Below are positions 14,457 through 26,507 of a stretch of 64,000 bases of DNA, piece after piece. This stretch comes from Augochlora pura (lineage: Eukaryota; Arthropoda; Insecta; Hymenoptera; Halictidae). The DNA lies in NCBI RefSeq assembly GCF_028453695.1, contig NC_135776.1, positions 9,370,663 to 9,434,662 of the forward strand, read 5' to 3'. The stretch's first letter is position 1. Each line of letters starts with the position of its first letter. Below the pieces are notes generated by a model. That model was not told the DNA's origin and ran no database searches. It was given only the letters and a program-made list of their open reading frames with translations. A program made the position numbers and the translations under genes.

Positions 14457-17400
14457 TTAACGTCTAATCATCTCGGTGAGCATCTGAACAAGATGGCGGA
14501 TGAGGTGACTTCCAACTTCGTGTACCTCAGGCCATTGATTGAGCACGAACACTATGCCCAATACAACAATCGTTGTCGTTATTATGCGCACCCTGGACAT
14601 GAAACAATGAGGCTTATTACAGCTGCAACAGACATGTGAAAACAAAATAAAACAATGAATGAGCAAACATAAGAGTTGAAATGGCATTATTACGTGGCAA
14701 AGAAATATGAATCTATGAATAATATGAAAATGAAAAACATCGGCAACAATGACGTGACATGAATACGTAAAAAGTATTAATTAGAATTATGAATTCTTAA
14801 CTTTTATTTAATAACTGTCGTCTCTATCGTTACATTTTATGATCCCGTGATTTCTGATATCTTAAATTAACTGGAAAAGAAAAAGATTATTTATATTAAG
14901 AAATAACTATACCTGGTCCTTAGAAAAGGCGTCATTATACCAGCACATGTTGCAACAACAAGTAGTATAACTTGCAACACTGTTAATACTATGTTTATGA
15001 GTTTTACATCTAATGCCCTCGCATTGCTATTATCTAAACCTTCAAGAGTGACATACTGTTGGTGTTGTGCCTGTTGATGTTCCATTCTACAAATTTTTGT
15101 TTGACAACTCTCCAACATTTCGTGTATGTCTCTTAAGCGGTCTTCACTTTGGTATTGCACTTTCTCTTCCGTATCCGTTATGGTTTGCTTCAAATTTTCT
15201 ACTTCATTTTGATGCAACTCCGTTAGATCATTAATTTGCTCTTCTAGACGCTCGCTTCGGAAACGTTCCTCTTGCAATGCATGGGAAAGAAATGTCACCT
15301 CTTGTTGTAAGGTCTGGAATTATTGAATAACGAAATTAATAACAATATATTGAAATGAATTATTACTTATTTAATCCATATGTACTTTTAAGGTGAAAAT
15401 ATGAAATCGTAATTATTTCTGAGGAACATACAAAGGTTAATTATTTATATTACCTTTAAACCTTCCAATTTTTCCCTCATCCTATCCAAATTTTCTCTGT
15501 ACTCTTGTAGCTCCAGGAATATAGATTTAAGACTAAGTCCAGCATTGTTGCTGTCGCATGTGTGTGCTTGTCCTCTACTTCCAGGGCCACTTTCACTTGT
15601 AACACTAGAACACTCTGAACCTTCTTCCGATGGAAATTTCATTGCTGCTGCGCTATGAGTTGATCCCAAACTACATCCACCAGGAAGTGTAGCAGAGCCA
15701 TGGTGTGCTTTATCATCTTCAACACTAGCGTTATCCCCATTACCTGCACGCGGTGTATCGTTTACATAAAAAGTCGAGCCATCTGCAGAGACACAGACGT
15801 CGCATGTTAGAATGTTATCCAATACTAAATTATTCGCCTTTGTTAACAACTATCGTGTTTAGTTTAATTCTTCGCAATGAAATGTTCTTGTTGTCCTATA
15901 GAATCGAATAACCTTGTAAAGTTATCAATATTAAAACTGTTTCAAATTTGGGTAGAATTTTCCTTGTGTGTATGTAACGAGTTCCAAACTCCAATGTTAT
16001 AAAGTAATTTTCCTTGTGTTGTTTTGATTATTTTAATTACATTCTGAACATGTATTCTGTTAGTGTATTGGATAACTCACATTTAAGAAAAGCAAAATTT
16101 GTAATTTGTGGAAGCCACTAAATATAAAGCAAACTTAGTGAGTAACACAAAATCGTAATAAAAATATTGTGTTTATAATATGTAAATTTAACAGTCAAGT
16201 ATAAAAATGTAGGTTAAGTATATATGTATATATATGTATATATATGTGTGTAACTGTTTCATTCATCGTTTAGAATATTGAATACGTAGACATCTATGTT
16301 TATAGAAAAACAAATATAGGTATTGTACATATAATATGGAATAGCATATTTACAATTTATGTATGGGAAAGGAATATAGTAGAATGCAGAGGTACAGAGA
16401 AGTGAATAGAATAATTGAGCCAAAATGTTACTTACTACTTTCAACTGCCGTGGCAGCGCAAGGAAATTGAATAATATATATCCATCAATTATTAATAAAA
16501 AAATTAATTAGGATAAGACTGACATATATTACATTTATAGTGTATATACACATTATATGTACCATATACTTATGATAAATATACATATAATATATTTGTG
16601 AACCATTTCTTTCACAATGATATATGATAAATAAATAGAAATGTGCGCGTTATTATTGCTTGTAAAATTGGAATTTGTTAGCATAAAGCACTTGTGCTAA
16701 TAGCAGTGCGGTTTAGAACACAAAAAGAGATATATTTAATCATTACATTCGTTAATAAACCGTATTTGTAAGTTGAATAACAGAATAAGAATTTCGAAGT
16801 ATGCAAATAGTATTATTTCAAAGTTACTCACGTGATAATGTGTTTATGTTGTCGGCACTACCAAATTTATTTTTTATTAAATGTGCAAATTCCCGTGGCT
16901 TTGACATAACAGTCCTAAAACAATCAAATGGAATTGGAATAGTAAGAAATGTCACAAGAGAAAAGGTTAATTCTTTGTTGGAGATTACATGTTTCATATA
17001 TCATGTTCAATATTAGTCTACTGACAATTCTGGATACATAGTACTAATATAACACTATATTAAACACGAGTACAGCACAGCTATTGCAGGTACAGTGTCT
17101 ATCTTTCCTGTAAGTTGCTAATTTTTACGAGCAAATTTGCAACAGCGCACGCGATATGAAGGAACACTCAAGTGATATTAATAAAATCTATTTTCATATC
17201 AACACTCACCCTGAAAAACCAGTGATTCCATCCCTAATATTGCCACCCACGTTTCTGGAAGTGATTCTTAAATTAGATGAAGAAATGATTTTCTATATTT
17301 ATCAAAATAAAAGTAAAATAAAATAAAAATAATTCGGAGAAAGCATTTGCATCCAAGTTTCAACATAAGATATGGTATAAATCTTTTATTTTATTTAACC

Positions 17401-19209
17401 GTATGCATGTATATATACGTGTTACATGCTTCATATTTTAAAGATAAAAATGTCATGAATTATGTGATTGCTGGAAGCCATCTAATTAATAATTTATTGG
17501 ATATTATTCTAGAATTCAGTCTTAGTAACTATACCTAGAATAGCTAAATCAACTATAGAAGCTGTTAAAAATGCATACTTTTTCACTGTAATACTATTAC
17601 AATTAATATTTTACATGCAGAGAAAAGAATTATTTTACTTACTTAAGCCCTTGTCCCATATCACGAAGTACTTCCCTAGGTTGTCTATGACTTGCAGGTG
17701 CTCCATTTAATTCATAATTTTTTAACTTCTTTGTGTAACTGTCCAGTTTCTTCTGAAGTTGAGAAATACTGTGCGCTGATTTTTGATTTTTTTTTTCAAA
17801 TACTGCCTTAATTCGTGTAAGCTGTTGCTTATCAGCATTTGCAGCTAATTTTAAATATTCATTTACATTTTCTGAAAGAAAATATATATCATTAAGGTCT
17901 TTGTGCTTTTCTGGGTTACATCTGTAGCAATACATAAACCATGTGTATCATAATTTAATTAGTAATAACTAATAATTATTGAAAAATTACCATCGCGTGT
18001 AGTTTGTTCTATTCTTATCAGTTCTCGTGTTTTAGCAATTTTGCTTTGGATATGCTCAATAGCTTGAGAAACACGAACAGAATTTGAATCAACATCATCA
18101 GTTATTAGTTCAGAAGATCCATTCGACAGGAACGATTGAGTTGCATGATACTGTTCCTGTAAATTCAATAAAATATACATTCAAACACTTGTTCTTAACT
18201 TGTGCATAACACTTGTGAACAGTAATCACCATAAAGAATGAATTAGGAGGGATTTGTTTCTCTTGTACAATAATAAATAGTGCCTAGTTCATGACTGTAC
18301 TTCAAAGATTGAGTTCTCCAGCTTCAAGACCACTTAGAACATTATGCAAATAGCTGTTTCATTTCTTAACCTATAACCCTGATTATACAGTTGTGGTTGA
18401 TGACCTTGCATTACAGTGTAATTGTCACAGAGTACATAACAACATCACATTACATAAGCATCATTATAGAAAGATAGATCTACTACTGCAGTATCTGTTA
18501 GTAAGATTAATATTGTGAATTTTATATCTTTAAACATATAATGAGAAGATATCAGTACTATAAAGACACCTCTGTTATTCTAATTATGTTGAATTTACCA
18601 CAAAATGTCTAATCCTAGTATGTACATTATTTGAGGGCCAAGTTACAAAGGAAACCAAAAACTAGGACCAAAATTATTTGATAATATAAATGACATACTC
18701 CTTCGTCATCAGTTGGTGGGTGAATATTTGGCACAAACTCATCTGGTTCGGCAGTGATTAAACTGGTAGTTGCTTCATCCATAGCATCTCCTATTCGAAT
18801 CAGGGTTCCTGGTGATTTTTGCCTACTACCTTTCATAGTGATACTACCTCCACCACCACTACTTCCACTGCCTGTACTACCCTCCCCTGTTTGGGAGCTG
18901 TAAATAACATTTAGTTTTATATCATTATCTTTTTACATATTTGTCTTACTTCTAAATAAAAGTGTGTAGACATACATTATACTACTAGAAACAACATATA
19001 ATTCTTTAAATCTTAGTCTATTTTCTAAATATGAATATTTGCATGATATATCTAAAAATAATGAAATCTTACAGTGAAGCATTACGTGCTTTTGGCGGAT
19101 GATCCAAAATAGCTGATAACTGTTGTGGTGAAGTTAATGTATTTCCTCTGTTCGGTGATGTACTGCGAGAACTATTCTTACTTGATGCAGTTACCATCAA
19201 ACTAGCCAT
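14457..19209 (-). CDS. Dmtn: TMCC/dementin-type transmembrane and coiled-coil protein, nine exons
   Basis: Member of the TMCC1/2/3 family (Drosophila dementin), ER-membrane proteins anchored by C-terminal hydrophobic segments. Coding exons in transcript order: 19209-19073, 18897-18699, 18156-17991, 17871-17643, 17266-17210, 16914-16832, 15782-15454, 15313-14913, 14592-14457. All nine join with consistent phases to give 578 aa. Family marks: a coiled coil about residues 135-245, then VLRDMGQGLK, a short glycine-rich loop, SKPREF with KNKFGSADNI, a Ser-rich spacer, a second coiled coil containing RLEEQINDLTELHQNE, and two hydrophobic segments (about 504-528 and 535-553) at the C-terminus. The ATG at 19209 is the first in its exon, but the frame is open back to the acceptor, so extra upstream coding exons are possible. 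The glycine loop is shorter than in vertebrate TMCCs. Confidence 0.9.
16436..16444 (-). other. Candidate 9-nt microexon in a TMCC intron
   Basis: On the minus strand, CAG precedes TTGAAAGTA, which is followed by a perfect GTAAGT donor. The flanking exons (16914-16832 and 15782-15454) meet in phase 1, so inserting 9 nt keeps the frame and would add three residues near the Ser-rich spacer. The polypyrimidine tract is weak. Speculative without RNA data. Confidence 0.3.
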
Positions 19210-19218
19210 TCCTTTATT

Positions 19219-21827
19219 CTGAAAAAGTTTTAATTTACAAAATGACAACGTTTAAACTATCTCTACATGTGACCCATTTTATTCTAAAGCTTACAATCTT
19301 TGTGATCTGTAAGTTCTCGCCTGCTCATTATAAAATGTAAGATACAACAGAAAAATAAATTATGATATATAGAGCAGTATTTGGAGCATCCTATCAATTC
19401 ACCTCCATGGCAAACGCTTGGATTAGTGCAATGAGTTCTCTATCATATCTTATCATACTTCTAAAGCCATATTTTTATCAACTGTTATCAATATTAGTCT
19501 CAACGATCTTTTATGCTTAGCATAATTACATGTACAAAAACTCACTACTGTAATAATAGTTGTTAAGTCTTTTTGATTGCTATTATTATTAATTTAATAA
19601 TTTGGAACTGTATTGTATTTAAGAGACGCGCAAACATATATATGTATACGTGGTTAACAAATAAATAGAACTTTTATAGTTACAGAACAAGTAGAGTTAT
19701 TCTGTTTGCCTTTTATATATCTATTTTAAGCTACAATTTTCTCTAAGGGTGATATTATCTAATCTGAACCTTGTGTATATGTATGGATTATACTTCTTGT
19801 CTAAAAATAGTATATATGTGGAATATTCTGTTTAAAAGGTATTGCGAATGTATTTGCTTTTATTAAAAATAGAATTTGGTTTCGGTAAAAATATTTATTA
19901 ATAAATTACGACAATTTCTTAAATGACAATGTTACAGCACAATAATGAACACAATATACACTACACAATTTATTTCTGTCAAATTTGATAAAACTATTCC
20001 CAAGGAAATTTTGTAATCCTTAAACATAACAATAAGTAAATAATTCCTTGAAGAGATGTCTTGTCCTATTCACACAGAGTCTGAGAAAAGATCCAAGATG
20101 TATCATTCATATTCTATCACCTTTAACCCAATCTTTTAACTGATGAATCATCCTGATTATTATAATTAGACCATCGACATTGCTTCTTAACTCTGACTAA
20201 CACAATGAACGGACAAAATACGTGGCGTACAAAAATACGTAAAATTGCAATTCCCAAATACTTAAAATAAAAAGCGATAAATAAACGCGCAAAAATTTAC
20301 GATTCAAATTGTGAACCGTTTACTTAGCAACATAGAAATTTTAAAAAGTTATATTTCGTAAGATCACACTTCCTAAACGCGATAACAGGTTTACATAATT
20401 CTACAATATTATCCTGCACAACGTACTCCATAATTTACTGATACGGTCGAAAAGAAATAATAAATGGAAATACAATGCGCGCATAGAAATGTCGCAGAGG
20501 AAGTTTCAACCGAACGACACAAATTCCAACATATTACTGTTCTTATGTAAACTGTATATTTGCAACGGAAACAACAAGAGTTCTCGTAAAACAGCGAGTC
20601 CGAAACAATATATTCGATCTAGACAAAAAACACGTATCAGCGACGGAGGATAAAACCATTAATTGCAGAATTTCGAATGCGGATGCACGCGTATCGTATA
20701 CATTGACCTACGAGTGACAATATTCAGTAACCTGCGATATTACGTTACTATCGCAACATGTTTCCGTGCATATGATATCATTGGCGACGATGTGCGTAAA
20801 CCGACAGTCCCACCCTCTCGCAATAGTACCATGGGGAAGGGTATGACGAATAAAAACAAACGATCTGTCAAAATTTCACAGTGCGTTGGCACTCGATTTA
20901 TGGAAGCGTTCGTGACACTTTACCTTCGTTACCGCCGGGTGCGCGGAGCTCGTGGGTGAAGCATGTTTCATTTGGTGTCGGTGTCACAGAAATTCGCAAA
21001 GAGGGTCCTTTCCACGTTATCCCGTTTCGTCCGAGACGCTCCTGGTCAATCAAAGGATCTCACCGTCGTTATCGTTTTTCACGGGCGTGTCATCGCTCAC
21101 CATTCGACATCGTCGCACTGACCACTGCAACGATAGCCACCGTAGCGTACCGTGTCGTTCTCGCGTATTTGATCGACGATAAACTCATTCAGAAACACAA
21201 TAGAACGCGCACACGATGCAACACATTCGCCGAAACCGCTTCGTTACTTCGCAACTGGACAGTGGAATACGCCAAACGAGGCATGAAGCAACGAACGCGG
21301 AAGAGGGGGTAAACACAATCGATATCACCACTTGCCCGGAGTGATCTTTCGATTCCTAGGGATATTTTCTAGCAGCCTGCTATTCGTCGGTACACTCCAC
21401 TGCCGTATCTACGAACACGAGACCGGGCGAATTTGAAATATACTCGAAACGCGATTGCAGATCGGAACTTTGATTGCTCGGCTATTATTTTGAATATAAG
21501 GCTGACAAATACGGAAAAATTAATGACAGCTCGATTAAAGAATACAGTCGACAGAAAGTTTTCACATATAAGCCTTGAACTTGGGAGAACTAGACTTCGA
21601 TCAACTTCGTCTTGCAAAATGATTTCTTCTTGATTAATTGAGGAAAAACTTAGATCCTTGTGACGTTGGTTCAAAGTTTTTGTGGCACGTGGAAATGTCA
21701 GAGAATTGATTAGCATATATTTAAGCGACCTCTTCGTAATCAACTACATTTAAAACTTTGTTAAACCGATTGTATTGAGACGAGAGTAACAGCGTGGTCA
21801 ACAAGTATTCTTGATAGCTTCCATCGT
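19219..21827. other. 5' flank of TMCC and spacer to GSKIP
   Basis: Mostly AT-rich. A relatively GC-rich, CpG-containing patch at about 20790-21310 could be a promoter or untranslated first exon of TMCC. Plus-strand open frames of 76-143 codons there overlap each other in different frames and match nothing recognisable, as expected of GC-rich non-coding DNA. Confidence 0.5.
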
Positions 21828-22181
21828 TCACTGTTTGTCACTCAACTTCTGCAGTTTGTCGAGGAGAGAATTACCGAAGGAATTTCGGTACCGGGGGCTC
21901 ACAGAGTCCAACAAGCTATAGGGTGTCTCGAAACGTTGGCTTCCCACATTTGATGCGTCGTCGTGCTGGTTACCAACGATGGAGAACCCAGCGCCTGCCA
22001 ATTCGACGCAGAACTTCAGTCCCTCTAACGTGGTCAAATTCAAATAAATAAACTGGTTCGTGCTCTGCAATTTCGACGACAGCTTGATCTCCGCTACATG
22101 TTGTTTTACGTCATTAATGACAGTCTGCGCCTCGAGCTTCCACTGTTCCTTGTCCAACACTTTGTCCTCCTCTTCCTTCAT
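21828..22181 (-). CDS. GSKIP: GSKIP-like protein (GSK3-beta interaction protein, DUF727 fold)
   Basis: Single-exon 117-aa protein with a real ATG. In vertebrates GSKIP binds GSK3-beta through a C-terminal helix and PKA regulatory subunits through an N-terminal one, so it serves as a small cytosolic A-kinase anchoring protein. Support: an N-terminal helix with EAQTVINDV, a beta-rich middle with YLNLTTLEG, and the family's most conserved end, ETPYSLLDSVSPRYRNSFGN followed by SLLDKLQKL. Length fits the stand-alone family rather than the related domain in clustered-mitochondria (CLU) proteins. It lies upstream of TMCC on the same strand, separated by about 2.6 kb, so it is probably an independent gene. 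No intron is needed. Confidence 0.88.
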   Translation of the reverse strand: MKEEEDKVLDKEQWKLEAQTVINDVKQHVAEIKLSSKLQSTNQFIYLNLTTLEGLKFCVELAGAGFSIVGNQHDDASNVGSQRFETPYSLLDSVSPRYRNSFGNSLLDKLQKLSDKQ

Positions 22182-22979
22182 TCTTTCGTTTTGGCAACGA
22201 TGACCGACGACTTTTCATCGATGCTCGTGATATTTTCGCGGAATTGGCAACGAACGCGGTGCCGTTCACGTTACGCTGCTATCTCGTGCGTTCTTTACGC
22301 ACGTGGATAGGATAGATTCAGGGTCAAAGACCTAGATCAGGCGATTATACAATTATACAAAGATGTTTTTGTTTCACAAGAGGTACGGGATGTCGTAGCT
22401 AGTGTTATCTGTGCCGTGGTCGGTATATATAGTCCTTGACACTGCCTAAGTTGTAAATTGCGTTACACTCTCAATTTCACATGTACGTCTAGTTCACGTG
22501 CACTAACGTGCACCGAATGCGTTTCGCATACTGACGTGTATCAACTACTGACTTACCAAGGTTTGCGCGCGCAATATCTCGGCACTTGCGACGCCATCTT
22601 TCTCATTTTATTCGATTCGAAAATAGGGGGCGTTCTAAGCGGTTGTCGGTACTACAGATTCCTGCCGTTTAAACCTAGATCGCTGGTCCAGCTTGTAACA
22701 TCTTTCTTTCTTAATTATGTTTCTCGAGGCAATTCAAATTTTAACACTAAATGCAATATTTGAAATATGTATCTTGGCAGTAAAAATCATGAACTACAGT
22801 TTGTCATTATATATTTAGTATTTATTTATATCTTGTTCAGTCACATTTCATTATTTAACTGTGAAAAGAAAAAATTTAATATTTGTCTGTTTAGTTTGCA
22901 AATTTTTCTTTTATGTAATTTATGATTTAGGGTCTTGAAAATAGGTTTTATAGCGTGTAATGAGTTTTAAATAATTTTT

Positions 22980-23026
22980 CAGATACTACAGGCTAACTAA
23001 CATAAATAAGTAGCCTGTATTATCTG
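22980..23026. repeat. Short inverted repeat
   Basis: Arms CAGATACTACAGGCTA and TAGCCTGTATTATCTG are complementary at 15 of 16 positions with a 15-base AT-rich loop. May be a MITE remnant. Confidence 0.7.
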
Positions 23027-24163
23027 AAGAAATATTTAGAATTGTTCGTTCACTATACAAATTTATTTACGTTAGTTACGCTGCTTATCGTTATCTGAAA
23101 AAGATACTTGGTTGTCATTAAAATCGGAAATGAAGGAGATAAGAAGAATATCAATGTAGAAGACCAGCCATATGGTATAGGAATCGCAGATAAGAGATAA
23201 ATGATACATGATTCTTTGCTATCTCAAAACTACGTCTTGTAAATTGGCATAACTCGAACTAATCTTGACAGATTCACTTGAATTCTCATCGCAGCTGCAA
23301 AATTACATTATCCTGAAATAGATAAATCATTTTTCCTCTTACAAGCAACTGTACATTTAATTTTCTATCAAAAGTAAAAGCCTTGAGTTTTATCAATTGT
23401 AACTTTTAATTAATTTTGCATATGTTTTTTAGGACATTTTTTAAGGTCCACGTGTCTTTATACTCTCTCCATAATTTTTAATTGCACACTTGATATTAAT
23501 AATTTGTATAACTTGCAGTTTCTCCACATGATTTTGCTAGAATAGACCGTTACACAATTATCTTTTTTGCTTGAGTTAATAATAATCTAGCGCACATATA
23601 ATTTCCGTGAGTACTTTATTGTCACACGGTTCGAATGATTGCCAGCTCAATTTTTGGCGACCGTGAATTTCATTCTGATCGTCCGCCAAGTTGCACGTGC
23701 AGTAGAAATTGAACTATGAAAACACTTGCGAGGCTAACAACAAAAAACATCTAACAATAAAAAACCAAGACGCACGGTGCTGTTTCGGAGGCTCGCGAAT
23801 CTAGGTACTTTCCACGCCTTCTCCCGGCATACCCATTGTACTTCGACCTATTTCTGGCACTCCTCCAATTCTTCTCGTCTTGAATATCTGAATTTTGAGT
23901 CCTCTTTACCCACTCGAGTTCCTTCTAAGCTTCCGAGCTGGCGATTTCGAGCCTCTCTCCACCCTCTTGGCTGCCTTTCAGATCTCCAAGCCCACTTTAC
24001 ACTACCGAGCACCTATCCATTGACCTTTAAGTAGCTCTTTCTTGCTTGGGTATATGTATCGTGTTTGCGCACTCCTCGCACTGATCGCTTGAATTCGATA
24101 TTGTGTCATCCTAGATCCTCCATCGTCCATCGTGCATCATCTTATATCATTATTATCATCGTA

Positions 24164-24667
24164 TTAGGGTGTCCCAAAAGTTCTTTCCGCGCCACGCTAT
24201 GTATGATCTCGAGAGCATGTTCGATGAAATACCGCGATATACAGTTGCGCATATTGTGTGCGCAAGATAGTGGATGACACTAATATTCCCGGGACAACGG
24301 TACAGAATCATATAATCAAGATGGGATATTATTTTAATCGGTACGAAGTTTGGGTTACAAACCAATTCACGGAGACCGACCTTATGAACCGCGCCTCTAC
24401 GTGCGATTTGCTTTTTCAGTGACAAGAAACAAATCTTTTTTTAAAGAGCCAAGTCGCTGGAGAAAAGACTTGGATTTTATATGAAAATGTGCATCGAAAA
24501 CGCACTTGGTCTAAGGAAAATCGACCTTCAACTGTTGCGAAGCCAGGACTTGATCCGAAGAAAGTTCTTTAGCGAATTTTGGTGGGACTGGAAAGGTGTA
24601 GTGTCCTACGAGCTCTTTCTACAAAGTGAAACGATCGATTCTGCATTTCTGCATCGGTTCAACGATG
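24164..24667 (+). mobile_element. Broken mariner-family transposon
   Basis: Begins next to a TA dinucleotide with TTAGGGTGTCCCAAAAG, closely matching the end at 41517. Transposase traces in shifting frames include the conserved STCDLLF and WILYENVHRKRTWSKENRP regions and a WWDWKGV-type stretch, but in-frame stops interrupt it and the first catalytic Asp position (the TGDEKW motif) reads AGEKTW. The sequence stops before the DNARP and APSD motifs, so the 3' half is missing. Dead copy. Confidence 0.8.
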
Positions 24668-24924
24668 TATAAATAATGATGATGATCAATTTTAGCCAGA
24701 AGTCAGAATAAACTATTTAGAATTTGGAATTTAAATGACTTCGAGTGCAAAGAGTTAAAGCGTGTCCATTTTTCTGTCTTTACATATTTATAAATAACAC
24801 ATCAAATGCAAATATTGTTTCTCTAAAGACAGTACCTCTGTCATTATAGTTTCAGTATCCTAAGTTTAATCCTTTCACAATGACTGAAATTGTCTACATA
24901 CAGCAATTATTTATTTGTTGCACG

Positions 24925-24974
24925 TAGTTCAGCCGCTGTGAACAGTTATATATTAGTTCACAGCGACTGAACTA
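24925..24974. repeat. 19-bp stem hairpin
   Basis: Arms TAGTTCAGCCGCTGTGAAC and GTTCACAGCGACTGAACTA pair at 18 of 19 positions around a 12-base loop. It sits between two opposed TTAA-family repeat ends. Could be a MITE core or a transcribed hairpin; the sequence cannot tell which. Confidence 0.75.
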
Positions 24975-26507
24975 TACATAGCAGTCATTCTAACAGTACA
25001 AAGATTGTTCAAAAATAGTATGAAATAAACACTATTGGCCTTTTGCACTCGAAGTTCTTTTGACTTACACTATTTCAATTTCACATGATTTATTTCGCGT
25101 TGAGCACATGATTAAATATATTAAATATATTAAAAAAACACGACAATTAAATATATCTGTTTTCTTGCTTCCTCTTTATGTCCGCTATTGTATCTTTGTG
25201 TCAGATAAATAGATTCAATACGTGGTTGAAGTTTTAGGTCAGATTCATCTTTAAAGTCTTTACATCAAAGAAATGGTGGCCGAGGTACAATGCAATACCT
25301 GACCGCAGAATTGCACTCTGAATTGCCTCAATCTCTGGTCACTTTCTTTGTCATCCATTCAGAGTCAGCTTCGCCTGCTCCGCCATGCAAACATAGCTTG
25401 TCAAGATATTAAGAGCAATGGTCGAAAGTGATGTCATCATTCTATCGAACGATTTAATAGAGATTTGAGATTCAATTGCACGGTTAAACAATGCGTCTCT
25501 TTCGTATTCTTAAGGTAGGACTAGGATAAGTTCACTGCTGGGTGTTCCGATCATTGTTTAAATAAAGTAATCTTTATAATACAAGAGTTTTGCGTATAAT
25601 ATTATAGTTATACGATGACGTTGTAGTATATTATATTATAGTAGTAGGATGATTGTATAATATCTCGTAAGAGAAAAAGGCGGTTTTGATATAACTTTTT
25701 ATAAATAAATTTATGAATTCGAAAGAAAGAAACACTATAACAATTCGAGGAAGAGGATGAGCCAAATTATTTTGCTAATGACGTCGCAGCAATTTAATTC
25801 TTTGCAGTCGAAGCCATTTTTGACTGGAAATCCAAAATATTTGTTTAGACTTACAGTGGTTCCATTTTATACAACCTGGACCAGTTTTTATACATTATAA
25901 AATTGAATGTTGTGAAGTGCGTAACAGTTAACGGATCTTAACAATTTTATAAATGTAAATAAATTTGATCTACCGCAAAGGGTTATAAAGTGATTATGAA
26001 TAAGTAACAGCCAAGGAACTATAATCTATTATTGCAACCCCTTGCACTATAGTAATTCAAGAAAGAAGATAATAAAAATTATCTCGCCAGTGGCATCGCT
26101 GCAAACAAATTTAAAAAATGATAGAAAATAAATAACAGTCAAAGAACTATTATTTATATAAAGCAATATTAAAAATGAATAAGAACCATCCATGAAATTA
26201 AATTTCTAATAGAACGCTTCAAATCAGTGAGGTGTTTCTCTAACACACGATTTTAGCAGAAGGTATTTTCATGTGTTTCATGGACATCGTTGCGGCGTTT
26301 GCACGTGTTAGTAAACATGATTTAAAGTGTACTTCACACGGCTTTGGTTCCATGTGAACTCGTGCAGTTGATGGTGCAGTTGCAACGCTTCGAATGACGA
26401 TCGACTCGATATCGACGAGGGAGAGTTCTGTCAAGGAAACCTGAACGAGGTTGCAACAGCTACCTCAGCCACGTAGAGATGAAGACGGGCCAAGCTGAGA
26501 CTGGGAG

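Larger units (their letters stand above)
22182..26507. other. Intergenic region with transposon remnants and hairpins
   Basis: No gene recognised. Contents listed separately: a short hairpin at 22980-23026, a broken mariner at 24164-24667, a strong hairpin at 24925-24974, and ends of the TTAA-type repeat family near 24735, 25037 and 25795. The final 200 bases probably hold the promoter and 5' UTR of the F-box gene. Confidence 0.6.

Noticed and set aside
20663..21312. Plus-strand frames of 76-143 codons in a GC-richer patch
   Set aside because: They overlap in different frames, have no family signal and sit where a TMCC promoter or untranslated exon on the other strand is expected.
23630..23650. 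GGTTCGAATG, resembling a tRNA B box
   Set aside because: No matching A box or cloverleaf at the correct distance on either strand.
26240..26434. 64-codon minus-strand frame upstream of the F-box gene
   Set aside because: Starts at TTG and lies antisense to the probable 5' UTR; no homology recognised.
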